Assembly (NCBI RefSeq): GCF_914767665.1
Contig: NC_059501.1
Location: forward strand, 56,296,798 to 56,360,797
Origin: Harmonia axyridis
Taxonomy: Eukaryota; Arthropoda; Insecta; Coleoptera; Coccinellidae
Length of the DNA: 64,000 bases
Reading direction: 5' to 3'
Shown here: piece after piece, positions 1-11,345 of the stretch
Position numbering within the stretch: the first letter of the stretch is position 1
Layout: each line of letters starts with the position of its first letter
Notes under the pieces: generated by a model
Told to the model about the DNA's origin: nothing
The model's input: only the letters and a program-made list of their open reading frames with translations
Databases searched by the model: none
Translations under genes and position numbers: made by a program

Positions 1-59
1 GGGAAATAAAGAATTCTAGTTATGCACTTCAGATGATCAACAGGGTACGCGGTGCTTGG

Positions 60-1345
60 TCTCATATTGTTTGTGTTCTTCATGAATAGTTTTCTCTGGC
101 AAGATACTGTGGGAAGAAAAATAGTGACTTTTGCAGATGACATGAATTTCTCTATATAGTTTCAGATCTTTCACCCATTTAACACGTCTTGAACATTATG
201 ATAAGAAAATGTCTTCGTTTAACCCATTCTTCGCAGACTCTATTTTTTGTTGTTTACCTATGTCTTTCATAGAAGAGTCTCTTCCTTTCGATATTTGAAA
301 TTGATTTTTATTCAATTTTCCTTCTTTCTTTGTTGATCTCTTTGGTGATATGTTGGTATTTTAATCACATCTTCAATAGGTTTGTAGTCAACTAGTTTTT
401 GCAGCTTGTCATTTGAATGTTGACTTGTTTTTTCAAAAACCTTCTGGGCTATTCTCTTCAGGAAATCTGCGATATTTCCTCATTATAAGTCTCTGTAGCT
501 TGGTTGGTTTTTTACGAACCAAGGTAAATTCATTTCTTTTCTGAGATCTGTATCTTCTTGGCTTTCAGCTGAATAGCCTTATGCTGTCTATCCATGGGCG
601 CCCGCAGGGGAGGGCCAGGGGGGGCCATGGCCCCCCCTGAGATTTGGACTGCCTGATTTTTCAGCACAACACCCTCACTATTACTTTCTCAATCCAAAGG
701 ACATGGAAAAAAGGAAAGTAATGGATTCTCTACAATTTCCCGATTTTCAATGACAATCATGGACACCTTATCGTTTTTCAATAATTTTCATTTTGCCCCC
801 CCTGAGAAAGATTTCTGCGGGCGCCCATGTGTCTATCCAAATGTTCTCTGAGGTCTTCAAATTGCCTTAATCATTCTCTATTTCGTATTTGGTTCATTTA
901 GCTCTTTTTTTCTATAATTAGATCAAATATGTTCACAGCTGAGTTTTTTTATCCACTGTATGTTTTATATGGTCTATTATCTAGTGTCACACCTAAATAC
1001 TTGACTTCATTTTCCTATTTCATCTCTTCTCCATCCATTCTTAGGTTTTAGTTGATATCCTTTTCTGTAGGAGAATAGCCTGACTTTTTTGCTTTCTTCT
1101 GTATTTGACGTATGTTCGTCCATTTCTGACAGTTATTTCCGTATTATCTACTTAAAGGGCTAATATAGATTGAATGAGTGTTTTTTGGGATGTCGTATGT
1201 ATACATATTTTGGAGTAGCTGTACTAGAACTGACCTTTGGGGCACTCCTGCTTTCACTTGACTAACTCTAGCGGAGAGCACGAGATACAAGTCTTGGTTG
1301 AGATACCTCACGAGAAAATCATAATGTCATTAGGATCATGTCCGT
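60..1345 (-). pseudogene. Decayed non-LTR retrotransposon (LINE-A copy 1), ORF2 RT to C-terminus
   Basis: Reverse-strand translation gives disjoint stretches of a jockey-type reverse transcriptase in the correct order. Around 1190-1260 there is GVPQRSVL followed by YTYDIPK, the RT block before the catalytic motif. Around 978-1008 there is EVKYLGVTLDNR, the thumb-region block. Below 560 lies an eroded C-terminal tail that also resembles 9034-9560. Frames change repeatedly and stops are frequent, so no enzyme can be made. A 237 bp hAT MITE (593-829) sits inside it and splits the tail from the thumb. The family assignment rests on these motif blocks, and the exact ends are unclear. The second copy of the same LINE lies at 9010-11345 on the same strand. 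Confidence 0.7.
593..829. mobile_element. hAT-type MITE, 237 bp, perfect 8 bp target duplication
   Basis: The ends are inverted repeats, CATGGGCGCCCGCAG on the left and its complement on the right. They are flanked on both sides by TGTCTATC (585-592 and 830-837). An 8 bp duplication is the signature of hAT transposition. The interior has C-rich and G-rich runs next to each end and no coding potential, so the element depends on a transposase made elsewhere. It interrupts the LINE at 60-1345 and is therefore younger than it. Confidence 0.88.
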
Positions 1346-2228
1346 CTTTCTGGGTGCATAATACGCCGTAGATGTCTAATAGATTATTAATTGTTTACAT
1401 TTTTTTCCGGTAGTGCGGTTTTTCTAAAATAGTGATTAATTGGTAACCTAACCCTGAGAGATTTTACAAAAAATTGTTTCATGAATTCGTTATTACCGGG
1501 TGATACGGGTATTACATATTTATCGATGAATTCACGGTACTTTTTTGACATAGTAATGTACTCAACTCAAGTCAATTTCAGTATCAGCTAACAAGCAGCG
1601 CAAAACATCATTATCTATTCGATATTCGTCCTGCACGAAATCAATTTCGACCATTCAATTTTTGATTGCGTTTACAAAACTTAGGTTAACTCAATAACAT
1701 CTCTAATAACCCCGAAGTTCACAAAGTAACCTTCCAATACCACTGAAAAATTCAACACGACATATCACCACTCTTATTCCCATTCCGGGAACCCCAATCG
1801 AATGACACGCATGACTAATGAATATTTAAAATGAAAAAATTGGAAGAAAAGTCAGAGAAAATTGATATGGGGTCGTAGTTTGTAAAATTCATCGCGAACG
1901 CTGTATATCTATTTCCGGACAAGTGTAATTAAGTCGGGTTCGATTTCGTTAATAATTCAAGTTGCGGTGTTTGTAGTTTTTTACTGAGGTTTTCACATTT
2001 TTTTTCTATTATGTCATGGGAACTTATCACGATTTGTTTGACCACATAATTTGATGGGGGCAAGAAGGTTTTTCTGAATCACGAACGCTAGTCTATTATT
2101 TCTGTGCGTTCGTCATCGAACAGATCACTTTTTTTTCATTTGTAAAATTATGTTGCTGGTCGAACAATTGCATCAATTATTCCCAAGAAAATATTTGGGC
2201 GTTTTTGAAGAATATTATTATTATTATA
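1346..2228. other. AT-rich stretch, no gene seen
   Basis: I see no convincing open frame, splice structure, tRNA-like fold or terminal repeats here. Part of it may be eroded LINE sequence continuing from the left. The right edge is the TA at 2227-2228 that abuts the large palindrome. Confidence 0.5.
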
Positions 2229-4003
2229 CAGGGTGTCCCGGGAAGAATGCGACAAACGAATAACCATAAATTAAGGTCATCATGGACGACCCGCATCAAG
2301 ATGTTTCAATCGCTTGAGTGCCTTCGTTGGGGATATACAGGGTGATGTTCATCTTATGAGTGAAATTTCACTGTTGAATAACTCTTTAACTAATCGACCG
2401 AATAATTTCAAATTTTGAAGTTTTGTCAACCTTTCCTATCGCCTTCCTTCAATATTTCTGAATTCGAGTAAATCAGATCCGGACTAGGAAAATTTCAGAC
2501 TTTTCCTATTTTCGTGAATATTGGAAAACCCTGTACGTGAATATTATGAATTTTTTCCATTTTCGAAACCACAAAGAATCAATTCATTATAAAAATTCTA
2601 AATCTCTGCTTGGCACGGTCACACAGGGTGATCAATAAACATTCCCTTATGAGTGACATTTTTTTAGTTCAATAACTCTCCAACAAATCCACCGAATAAT
2701 TCAAATTCTTGAAGTTTTGTCGCCCTTTACTATCGCCTTCCTTCAATATTTCTGAAATCGAATAAATCAGATCCGGACTAACGAAATTTTAGATTTTTTC
2801 TATTTTCTTGAATATTGGATCACTCTGTACTTCAATATCATAATTTTTTTCGTTTTCGTAACCACAACGAATTAATTCATAATCAACATTCTAAAACTCA
2901 GCTTGCCACCGTCATACATGGTACCAATAAACATTCCCTTATGAAAGAAGTACAACCGATTCAACCGAATAAGATTGCGAAATCTGTGAAACAACTATAT
3001 CATATGAACGTGCTCAAAAATGCATTAAAATGGAGGAATATCATTTTGAACAATATCTGCTGAACTGAAAATATTTTATTTTTGATTAATTGTTTTCAAG
3101 ATCAAATATTTTCAATTTATTTGTTGTTTTTGTTATATTCTTTATCCAGCTAGTTGATTGAAAGTTTTCCTAAATAATTTGAGGAAAATTTAGGTGAGAC
3201 ATTCGGGAAGGGTGAAACAACTTCAATTTTCGAGATAATTCTACCGATAAATTCAAGATATCTTGAACTATGAAATTTCTTTCAGGAAGAAATGTTTATT
3301 GATCACCCTCAATAATGGCGCCAAGCAGAGATTTAAAATTTTTATTATGAATTAATTCTTTGTGATTACGAAAACGAAAAAAAAAAAATGATATCAACAT
3401 ACAGGGTGATTCAATATTCAAGAAAATAGAAAAGGTCTCAAATTTTCCTAGTCCGGAATCCGGATCTGATTTACTCGATTTCAGAAAAATTGAAAAAGGC
3501 GATAGTAAAGGGCGACAAAACTTCAAAAATTTAAATTATTCGGTGGATTTCTTGAAGAGTTATTAAACTGAAAAAATTTCACTCATAAGGGAATGTTTAT
3601 TGATCACCCTGTATGACCGTGCCAAGCAGAGATTTAGAATTTTATAATGAATTGATTTTTTGTGGTTCCGAAAACGGAAAAAATCATAATGTTCACGTAC
3701 AGGGTGATCCAATATTCACGAAAATAGGAAAAGTCTGAAATTTTCCTAGTCCGGATCTGATTTACTCGAATTCAGAAATATTGAAGGAAGGCGATAGGAA
3801 AGGGTGACAAAACTTCAAAATTTGAAATTATTCGGACGATTAGTAAAGGCGTTATCGAACTGTAAAATTTCACTCATAAGATGAACATCACCCTGTATAT
3901 CCCAAACGAAGGCACTCAGGCGATTGAAACCTCTTGATAGGGGTCCTCCTTGATGACTTTAATTCATGGTATTCGTTTGTCTCATTCTTCCCGGGACATC
4001 CTG
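2229..4003. mobile_element. Large palindrome A: modular fold-back element with CAGGG/TA ends
   Basis: The left arm (2229 to about 2944) is repeated as its reverse complement on the right (about 3285 to 4003). The outer ends read TA-CAGGGTGTCCCGGGAAG and its near complement (…GGGACATCCTG-TA). Each arm is built from an outer cap of about 109 bp, a 196 bp unit (2338-2533; mirror 3700-3895), a ~90 bp spacer, a ~205 bp related unit (2624-2827; mirror 3402-3611) and a second spacer. Every unit starts CAGGGTGAT and ends at or near CCCTG, and most ends abut TA. The two units within an arm are direct repeats of each other. The central ~340 bp is unpaired. No transposase is encoded. The TA flanks suggest a Tc1/mariner-mobilised fold-back element or nested MITEs. 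Confidence 0.85.
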
Positions 4004-4034
4004 TATATGTATATATGCGTTATAAAAACGCATT

Positions 4035-5513
4035 TCGGGTCAACTAAAACTAACACATAGTATATTCTAAAAAAAGAAGAATGGACTCCTATTCAAACAC
4101 GACAGGGACAGAAAATACAAGTCGGCACCCTTGCAGGTTTTGTACTAAGCGAAAGACCGGGGGGTGGTAGATTTCATTGGTGGTGAATTTGTATTCATAG
4201 GTTCAGAGTAGAAAACTCCACACTTTTTTATGAAAAGCATGAAAGGAAAGAAAAAAGGCATTTTAAGTGTAATTATTTTTTATTGGTTCAAATTTTAATC
4301 GAATAGATGATTTAGGAAATGCGGCATGTAATGAACAATTAATGTGCTAACCTGAATTCTTATGAATAAATTTTGAATATTTGAATTCAGAATTAGGTTT
4401 TAGATTCTTCTGCAGAGTCTCGAATTCATAAAACGCTGGAACATTTCGTTTTTTTTTGTATGATTAAATGAAACATACATTATACGGATAAACCATTATT
4501 TTTCAATTCGAATAGATGTTGCAGACATTCTCGATGCGAAGATGTTTAAGATTAATGAATTCGATAAAAAATTTTAGAAAATTTGTGAAATTCGTTGAAA
4601 TTTAAAAAAAATGTTTCAATTAATTCTTCAAGCAATGAGTTTTTGGCTTTAGACCTTTGTTATTGATGAACTGATTTATTTGACATAGTTGAAAGTAAGG
4701 TTGTTCGAACAAAAACCACCTCTCAGACCATTGCCGACATGTTTCGATTTTATTCTAAAATCTTCTTCAAGGCTCTATAAAAAATCTTGTAATTCATTTT
4801 AGAGCCCTGAAGAAAAAGTAGATAATGCTGCCCTCCATTATTTGCCGCCCTTCTAGAGCGGACCCTGCGATTTCAGGTTCTTCTGCTTAGTTTTTGCTTT
4901 ATGAAATGTTTGAACAGTTCGGTTTTTTTCTTCAAGATTATCGAATAAAACAATCGAATTATGCGGATTGGTCATTATTTTAAATTCGAATATGCCCACG
5001 CCCAACACGAGTTAATTTGATGTAAAAATGAAAAATATAATAGTATAATGGAATCTGCTGTGACATAATACAACTTATTATATTTCTTGAGAAGTATGAG
5101 TTGTAAATGATGAAAAGGAATCTTTTTTCATATATTTTGCCTTTCAATCTTAGGAATCAACATTCTGATAAGATAATTGAAAAGAAAAATAATCTAGAAG
5201 CCGCCCAAGCGGCAATGAAATTCGGCAACGTTCATCAGAGCGAACGCCGACAAGCCTGATGAGTGCATGTGTTTTTGGGCGTCAATAACTCGTAAACAGC
5301 ACTATGAGGGGATTACTCGACATCTGGATATTTATTAGTATAATGCATAATGCGGCATCTTCGATGGTTCTTGATGTTAATGGAATTTGTCGATATTCCT
5401 TCTTCTTGTTGTTGGCCGAATTAAATCTCATTCGGTATTTTGAATTTCTACACATGTGGTTTTTGTTGATCATGCCCTTGAATTTGCCGCTCTAGGCGAC
5501 CGCCTGAACCCTG
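4035..5513 (-). mobile_element. hAT-like family H1, copy 1 (reverse orientation, outer left end eroded)
   Basis: It shares long blocks with 42544-43683 (opposite orientation) and 33505-34311 (same orientation). Examples are the GGCACCCTTGCAGG block near 4126, the TTTGCCGCC block near 4850 and the CGCCGACAAGCCTGATGAG block near 5245. It ends near 5513 in a degraded …ACCCTG terminus. It carries extra sequence around 4600-4800 absent from the other copies. Short open frames inside it (5282-5495, both strands) look like chance frames. The family assignment rests on the better-preserved TIRs of copy 3. Confidence 0.72.
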
Positions 5514-6082
5514 GGAAAGTATGATAATTCCAAGGTGATGTAAAAAATGTCTCCCAAGGTTCATTATTGTTAATAATATCTCAATAAATTAAGATCAAAA
5601 GGGACTGACCTTCTTATCAGAAAAAGGTGTCGCAGGACCTAATTCGAATCTTCATAAAGCTCAAATTAAAAATGAATATTTTCAGGATAATAGCCGATAG
5701 CCCCTACGAGCTACAATGGATCCCATAAATAATGTCCCATTTCTTATCTGACGCGCGCAATCATGGTGTCCCTCTGAATCCCAATTAGTACAAAGCCCGA
5801 TTGTATGAACTGCTGGCGATGTTATTTATCAGCCAGTCGAAAACACGGAGTTCTGTGTGGTTAGGGGTTTCTTTGTTTCTCTCATTTGTCGTCCAACTGG
5901 TCAAAGGGAAAGTGAAGATAATAGTCAAACATTCTAACGTCTATCGCTGTTCGATGCATAATATTTTGTTTAAGGGCCTATTGGAATGCAGCATTGATTC
6001 TGATTGTTTGATGTCTATTTTATGAAGTATCTCGCTTACGGCCTTGTTTTAGGAGAACAGTAGCTTAGAACGGTCTTGAATC
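5514..6082. other. No gene seen between H1 copy 1 and the deleted hAT element
   Basis: Mixed AT-rich sequence with one 74-codon open frame (5801-6025) that resembles no family I know and lacks supporting signals. The right edge is the 8 bp target duplication of the next element. Confidence 0.4.
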
Positions 6083-6090
6083 GTTGGATT

Positions 6091-6936
6091 CAGGGATTCA
6101 TCAAGCCAAATAGCTTGACATATTAACCAACTACTTGGTTTGAAAATGCAGCTCGTGAAAAATTACATACTTGAGCATGACTTGACCTGATTTTAGATAT
6201 TTATTCTCTTGACTTCATATCCATCTACTTGATATTTCTTGAGCTTTATATGCACGCGTCGCAGGGCATATATTTCTGCAATCTCGTGCACTCCTATACT
6301 AAATAAGGGGATTCCTCGAACGCCGAGAGACTCAAGCATTCGCCAGTGCGACTTTATTAGTAGTTTTCTCACATTTCTATGAAATCTATTGGTAGAATTT
6401 GGGAGTTTCAGAAATATCTTTCTAAACTTGGTCAAAATGGCCAAGGATTTTTTATCAACGCCAGCATCTTCAGCTCCTGTTGAAAGACAATTTTCCAGAG
6501 CTGCTCTTACAGTTACAAAAACCCGCAATAGGTTAGGTGACAAATGAATAGGATGCCTCACATGTCTTAGATCCTGGATGGAAAATTAAGAATCAAACAA
6601 AGCCTGGTGGTTTCCCAATATTAAGAAACTCTATGTTTTCTTTATTTTTTTTTATGATTTATAGTGATTTAATTTATGTTTCTATTTCAAAAAAGTTGAT
6701 ATTTTAGGTTCTCTTATAAAATAAGTTCATTAAATGAAAGTATTTTTTGCAAGGTTCGTTCTTACTTCATCATTTTTTTATTGATGTGACATTAAAAAAT
6801 GAAACTGCCAAAAATCAAGTCGTTTCATATGATTCAAGTACTTGATAAATAAATATTTGACTTGCCTTTAGATTGAAAAACTACTACTTGACTCAATCCA
6901 AGTATCTTGAAAATCAAGCCAAGCCGTAAATCCCTA
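6091..6936 (+). mobile_element. Internally deleted hAT element with perfect 8 bp target duplication
   Basis: The left end CAGGGATT and right end AATCCCTA are inverted repeats with one terminal mismatch, followed on both sides by CTTGA-rich subterminal repeats. GTTGGATT flanks both ends (6083-6090 and 6937-6944). The 846 bp between them retain only the C-terminal part of a hAT transposase (6425-6547), so the element is a deletion derivative of an autonomous copy. The many CTTGA/TCAAG words near both ends are typical subterminal binding repeats. Confidence 0.87.
6425..6547 (+). pseudogene. hAT transposase C-terminal dimerisation domain fragment
   Basis: A 40-codon open frame ends at a TGA (6545-6547). 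It reads NLVKMAKDFLSTPASSAPVE and continues RQFSRAALTVTKTRNRLGDK. This is the hallmark hAT C-terminal block: the 'A..FLS.PA(S/T)SAPVER.FS' segment followed by 'K.RNRL'. It lies inside a structure with hAT ends and an 8 bp duplication, which agrees with the motif. The catalytic core and zinc finger are missing. Upstream sequence in other frames may hold a few more residues. The longer reverse-strand frame over the same bases (6193-6561) is a shadow. Confidence 0.88.
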
Positions 6937-7049
6937 GTTGGATTCAAAACACATATGGTCGAAAAATGACAAGATGCAAGACGACCAAGGATTTTCCAAG
7001 AAGAGGTTTTATTTTGATATAAAAAGAAAACGAGGAAATCAATCAAGAA

Positions 7050-7700
7050 GTATGCCATTAACGATGAAAAACATTATCAACCAAAAAGCCGCCACGGCTA
7101 CGGTTGCAGCACCATACCTTTTTCATGAAATCTTCCAATATCAATTCGTACATTTTCGGCTTTATGTCTTAGATAATTTCACGAATTCCATCTTCAAGAT
7201 CTTGTAGCGGTTGTGGAGTATTGGAATAGACCTTATCTTTCACGTGTCCCCAAAGAAACAGTCACGAGGGGTTAAATCTCAAGACCTCGGTGGCCAATTA
7301 TGATTATCTGAGAAATAAAAGGCCAAGAAACTTTTCTAGCAAAATTGCGATTATTTCTTTGTTTTTGTTGGGCGTAGTGTTGTCTTGTCAGAAATAATTC
7401 AAAATACGGTGTAATATCGTTTGCGGAATGCCTTATGCCCAATAATATCCAATACCTACGAGGAATAAACAAAAAAAAAACAAACAGGGTTTTCGTCAAC
7501 ACTACGGGCAACAGCAGCAATATATTCTCAGTTGGTCATGAGCCGCACGCAAACGGCTTTGATTCTTCACATCACTAACTTGTCCAAACAGCTTAAATTG
7601 TTTCACTATTGCTGACCGAGAAGGTGCTTCATGACGACCCAAAAATGATTTAGTTTTCGAAATGTTCACCATTTTTGTAATTAATTTTAACAATCTCAAT
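7050..7700 (-). pseudogene. Mariner-related transposase fossil T1 (copy 1)
   Basis: Reading the reverse strand, the N-terminal helix-turn-helix part is clear at 7502-7699: KTKSFLGRHEAPSRSAIVKQ, then FGQVSDVK. After a decayed centre, the C-terminal part reappears at about 7050-7320: WPPRS-DLTP, then FLWGHVKDKVYSNTPQPLQD, and finally NRSRGGFLVDNVFH. These blocks are typical of the insect IS630/Tc1/mariner-related transposases in which the last catalytic acidic residue lies in the 'WPPRS.DLTPLDF' block. Frameshifts and stops make it non-functional. The central catalytic region is mostly lost. Related fossils lie at 14841-15550 and 50745-51000. Confidence 0.8.
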
Positions 7701-7740
7701 GCGTTGATGGTAAAAGCGTAGTTTTTACTTTTGAATAGAT

Positions 7741-9005
7741 TACAGTTCCAAAAGTGACAGCTGCCCTGATATCGGTCAGTTCAAAATGAAACCTCGTTTT
7801 GAAAAAATATTTACAAGAATGAAGACGGAATTTTCGTCAGGAGTTAATAGTTAGAAACCACTGTATTTACAATGAAGACACAATATTTTTCATCCTTAAT
7901 TTTGTGTTGATTTATAATGGCATATATTGAAAAAGAAAACATCGAACCTTCCAAACATGTATTTATAATTTTTTTATATTTTTTCGTTTCCTAAAGAATA
8001 TCTTCTCAAAATAATGATTAATGCATAATGTTGAAAGTGTCACGTGTCACAAAAAGTTTAACTTTATATTTATGATCAAAAGACTGAAGGATGCTAAATT
8101 TCGAGGAAAATTAGTATTCATACTGATTTGGACAAGCTCCTGATCTCATGTTAGCGTTCTTCTCAGATGTTGCTAGAATATTGTTAATCTCTTAGCTTAA
8201 GTAGATAGTAGAATTTTCTATTGAGGAATTTTCCGAAAGCAGGTGGAACAATTTTTTTCAAAAGTGAGCATCAATTGATTCTGAAATCCTGGAATTAAAA
8301 ATTAACTAAGTGTTACGGAAATAAAGAACCCATACTTGAATTAAGCAGTTTTTATCTAGATACACTCTTGTGTTGGCAAATCTGTCTCGAAAATTTATTC
8401 CAATTATAAATAGATTACATGTCTATTATGGAAAAATTTGAATGATGCATGGTATAGATATCGACTATAAAGCACATAAAATAATAAACTCGTAATACAA
8501 TATTTCTTCCGCAGTGATACCCACATTAGAGCTCATTTTTTTGGCAATCGAGGTCAACAAGAAAGGAAAATTCACGAGACCAATCCGCTTCACTTCTCTG
8601 GGTATGACACACTAAAAAATACAATATTATTATCGTATTATCGTACGATAAACTGTTGTTAATGTAAATGTATCAACATCAAAATTATGATTATTATATT
8701 ATTATGATAGGTATTCATAATTTCTGACATTTATTTTAACTACAATTTAATGTTCTAAATCTAAAATGATGAAATATTTCTATTCAACAAATAAATACAT
8801 ATGTGTAAAAAAATTATTTCAATATAATTCGAATATTCGACACTCATTCTACAAGTGCTTAGTTGGTCAGTTGGTCACTAGCCAACTCGATCTTCTCTTA
8901 AGGAGCGTCCACACTATTCCGCTGTTTGCTAATTGTCAAGTCCAGTTGGCAAAGCCCATACGTTAGCTTCTGTCAATAAGCTCATGTAAAGCAGGGTGAA
9001 TTCTC
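7741..9005. other. AT-rich stretch, no gene seen
   Basis: No coding or structured repeat found. A slightly GC-richer segment near 8900-8990 may be the end of an unidentified short repeat. The 66-codon frame at 8766-8966 has no support. Confidence 0.4.
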
Positions 9006-9009
9006 ATGG

Positions 9010-9745
9010 ACGAAAAGTATGGTGATCTGTGTTTCAAAAACACGACTTACCAACTAAACCTAAGTTGCTGTTCTTAGGTTTCAGGCATATTTGCCAATTA
9101 ATCTTTTGATTCTTTTTATTTGTATATCTTTCACGATCTCTATCGTGTGGTTTTTCTGGTAACCGATGTCCTCCATAGACATAGAGTCTTTTTTTGATAT
9201 TTGAAATTGAGTTTACTAAATTTATTTTCCTAAGTAGTAGATCCTCGAGTAGATCTCTGAGTCTTTTGTGGTAGGACTGATAAGTTGCCATTATAATCTT
9301 CCACAGGGTTGTAAGCAACAAGTCTTGTTAGTATTAGATGCTGAATTGCTTTTTTCAGAAATCTTCTCGGCCTTCCTCTTCAGGAAATCTGTGGCAGTTT
9401 CCTATTCTGGGTCTATACAGATTTGATGGTTTTTACGAACTTGGACATATCCATTGTGGCTCTTAATACTTTATTTTGTCTCACTTGTTTCTTCTTGATT
9501 TGGCTTTCGACTACATAACCCCATGCTTCCTATCCATATCTTAGTTGATGACTTGCAATTTACTCGATCATTCTCAGTTTGGTGATTGGTACTATAGTTC
9601 ATTTGGACGTTTATTCCTTAAAGTGAACAAAACTTGCTCATTGCAAGTTTTATTCAATTATTTAACTATTGTCACTCCTAGATATTTGACCCAATTCTTC
9701 CATTTTGGTCCTTCTCCATTTATTATTATTATTTACAAAAATGAG
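9010..9745 (-). pseudogene. LINE-A copy 2, C-terminal part
   Basis: Reverse-strand translation near 9672-9697 gives VKYLGVTIV, the same block as in LINE-A copy 1, followed by a decayed tail that matches 200-560. The upstream RT part of this same element lies at 10985-11345, beyond an inserted second LINE (9825-10985). The 95-codon frame at 9034-9321 is part of this decayed tail. Confidence 0.65.
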
Positions 9746-9824
9746 AGTTGAGAATAAATTCTATAAACTCAAAATGTATTGTCTACGAAAAAATGTTCAC
9801 AGGTTTAAATTGCACAAAGAAAAA

Positions 9825-10985
9825 ATAGAAAATTCTTCACGAAAGGACGATGCCGCTCTCCACCCGTCGAAGGCATTTTTGAAAACATTCACAGATGCAG
9901 CACCGACAACATCAACAGGTACTGTTCTAAACGTCAAATACTCTATTTGATAGAAAACTTTGGCGATGGGTTGTTCGAAATTTCTCCTTCAAAAGTTCAT
10001 AAGTAAGTCCTTTGAGTTGATTTAAGTTTCTCTTAAGCATGTCGCAAATCTCATCTCCGAAATGACCGCGAAGGGAACGGTATGTTACGATCAAATCTCC
10101 TCTTTGGCGTCTGCTTCTAAAGGAGGGGAGGTCAATAATCTTGAGACGATTCTCGTAGGATAGACTATCCCATCGATAGGGAACACGCGTACTCAAGTAG
10201 CGGTCTCTCATATGTAGTGGAAAGCATACGAACAGAAGCAACGTCTCCACCCCCAAACATCTTACTGATACAATAAGTCAAGGTTCGGCCTTGGCGCAAA
10301 TGGAGGAAACATGCTCAGACCACTGCAAATTCTCAGTCACCACCAGCCCAAGATCGCAATAGCTGGATACATTTTTCACAGATTCCCCATCAATAAGATA
10401 TGCCAAACGTGGATTATTCCTTCCTATACGAAGCACATTACACTCATAAACGTTCAGAGGAAGGCACCAATCGCTTCACCAAGCGCTAATGTCGTTCAAG
10501 TCGTGTTGCAGACTCTGTGTCCCAGCTAGCGGAAAGTTATAGATTTTGTATAATCAGCGAACATGAACCATTTCGAGCGGAGCAAACAGGGAAGGTCAGA
10601 GGTGTACAATGAAAACAAGATGGAGCCGAGTATGGAGCCCTGGTGTACACCAAAAGTGACTAGATTTTTTGTGGGAAATGATTCACCGACTCTGACTTCA
10701 TAGGAACTATTTGATAAGAAAGCCTCTATCCAAGCTAGTAATTTGTTCCTTATGTCCAGATGTGAAGTTCTATTCTCTCCAATACCTTGGACACAGTGGA
10801 AACCAAGCTAATGGGTCGATAGTTTCGTGGGGACAACTTATCACCTTTCTTGAACACGGGAGTTACAGAAGTCATGAGCCAGTCGACAGGAGCTATAGAG
10901 TTCTTCAGTGAGCAGGATATTATTAAATCTTTAGGTTTGACTTTATTCTCTTGTCCTATTGAAAAATCGCCTGGTTCTTTTTGCC
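9825..10985 (-). pseudogene. LINE-B (CR1-like) reverse transcriptase remnant inserted in LINE-A
   Basis: Blocks appear in order on the reverse strand. Near 10775-10860 is FKKGDKLSPRNYRPISLVST (RT fingers). Near 10590-10660 is FGVHQGSILGS. Near 10545-10565 is FADYTK, the catalytic FADD with the second aspartate changed to tyrosine. Next come DLNDIS and a LGLVVTENLQWSEH block, then YENRLKIIDLPSFRSRRQRG near 10095-10160, and a tail VNVFKNAFDGW near 9862-9895. Frames shift several times and a segment after VLERI is deleted, so it is dead. GC content is visibly higher than in the LINE around it, which suggests a younger insertion. Confidence 0.85.
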
Positions 10986-11345
10986 ATTTATTTGATTTTT
11001 CCATTTAATAAACCAGAGGGTTATATCTTCTAGTGTTACTTGTACTCTTTTGTATATGACGTCGATCGATGTCTGAGTAAATACAGGTATATCATCTACA
11101 TATAGGGCTAGTATTTTTTTTGGTTTTTTTAAATATGGTATCTATATTTTTTGTTGTGTAGGGGTCTAAGAACTGAGCCTTGGCCCTTGAGGCACTTCTT
11201 CTTCTACTGGTCTAGTGGAAGATTCCTGTCTCTCTTGTAGTTTCTTATCATCTTGCAGTTTTTGATAATGCAACTTGTAGGCTAGTTATTCATGCCAAAC
11301 TCGGTCGAAAGCTCAACCTACATATAATAGCACTAATCTTGTAGC
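10985..11345 (-). pseudogene. LINE-A copy 2, reverse transcriptase part
   Basis: The reverse strand reads ALYVDDIPVFTQ at about 11079-11113, the RT catalytic YxDD block. Before it come degraded QGSVL-type and ERQESSTRPVE blocks. After it comes VQVTLEDITLWFIKWK, running to NGKK at 10985, where LINE-B begins. The continuation of the same ORF resumes near 9745. The YVDD residues survive although the frame is broken elsewhere. Confidence 0.72.

Noticed and set aside
6193..6561. 122-codon reverse frame as a gene
   Set aside because: The opposite strand carries a clear hAT dimerisation block over the same bases, so this is a shadow frame.
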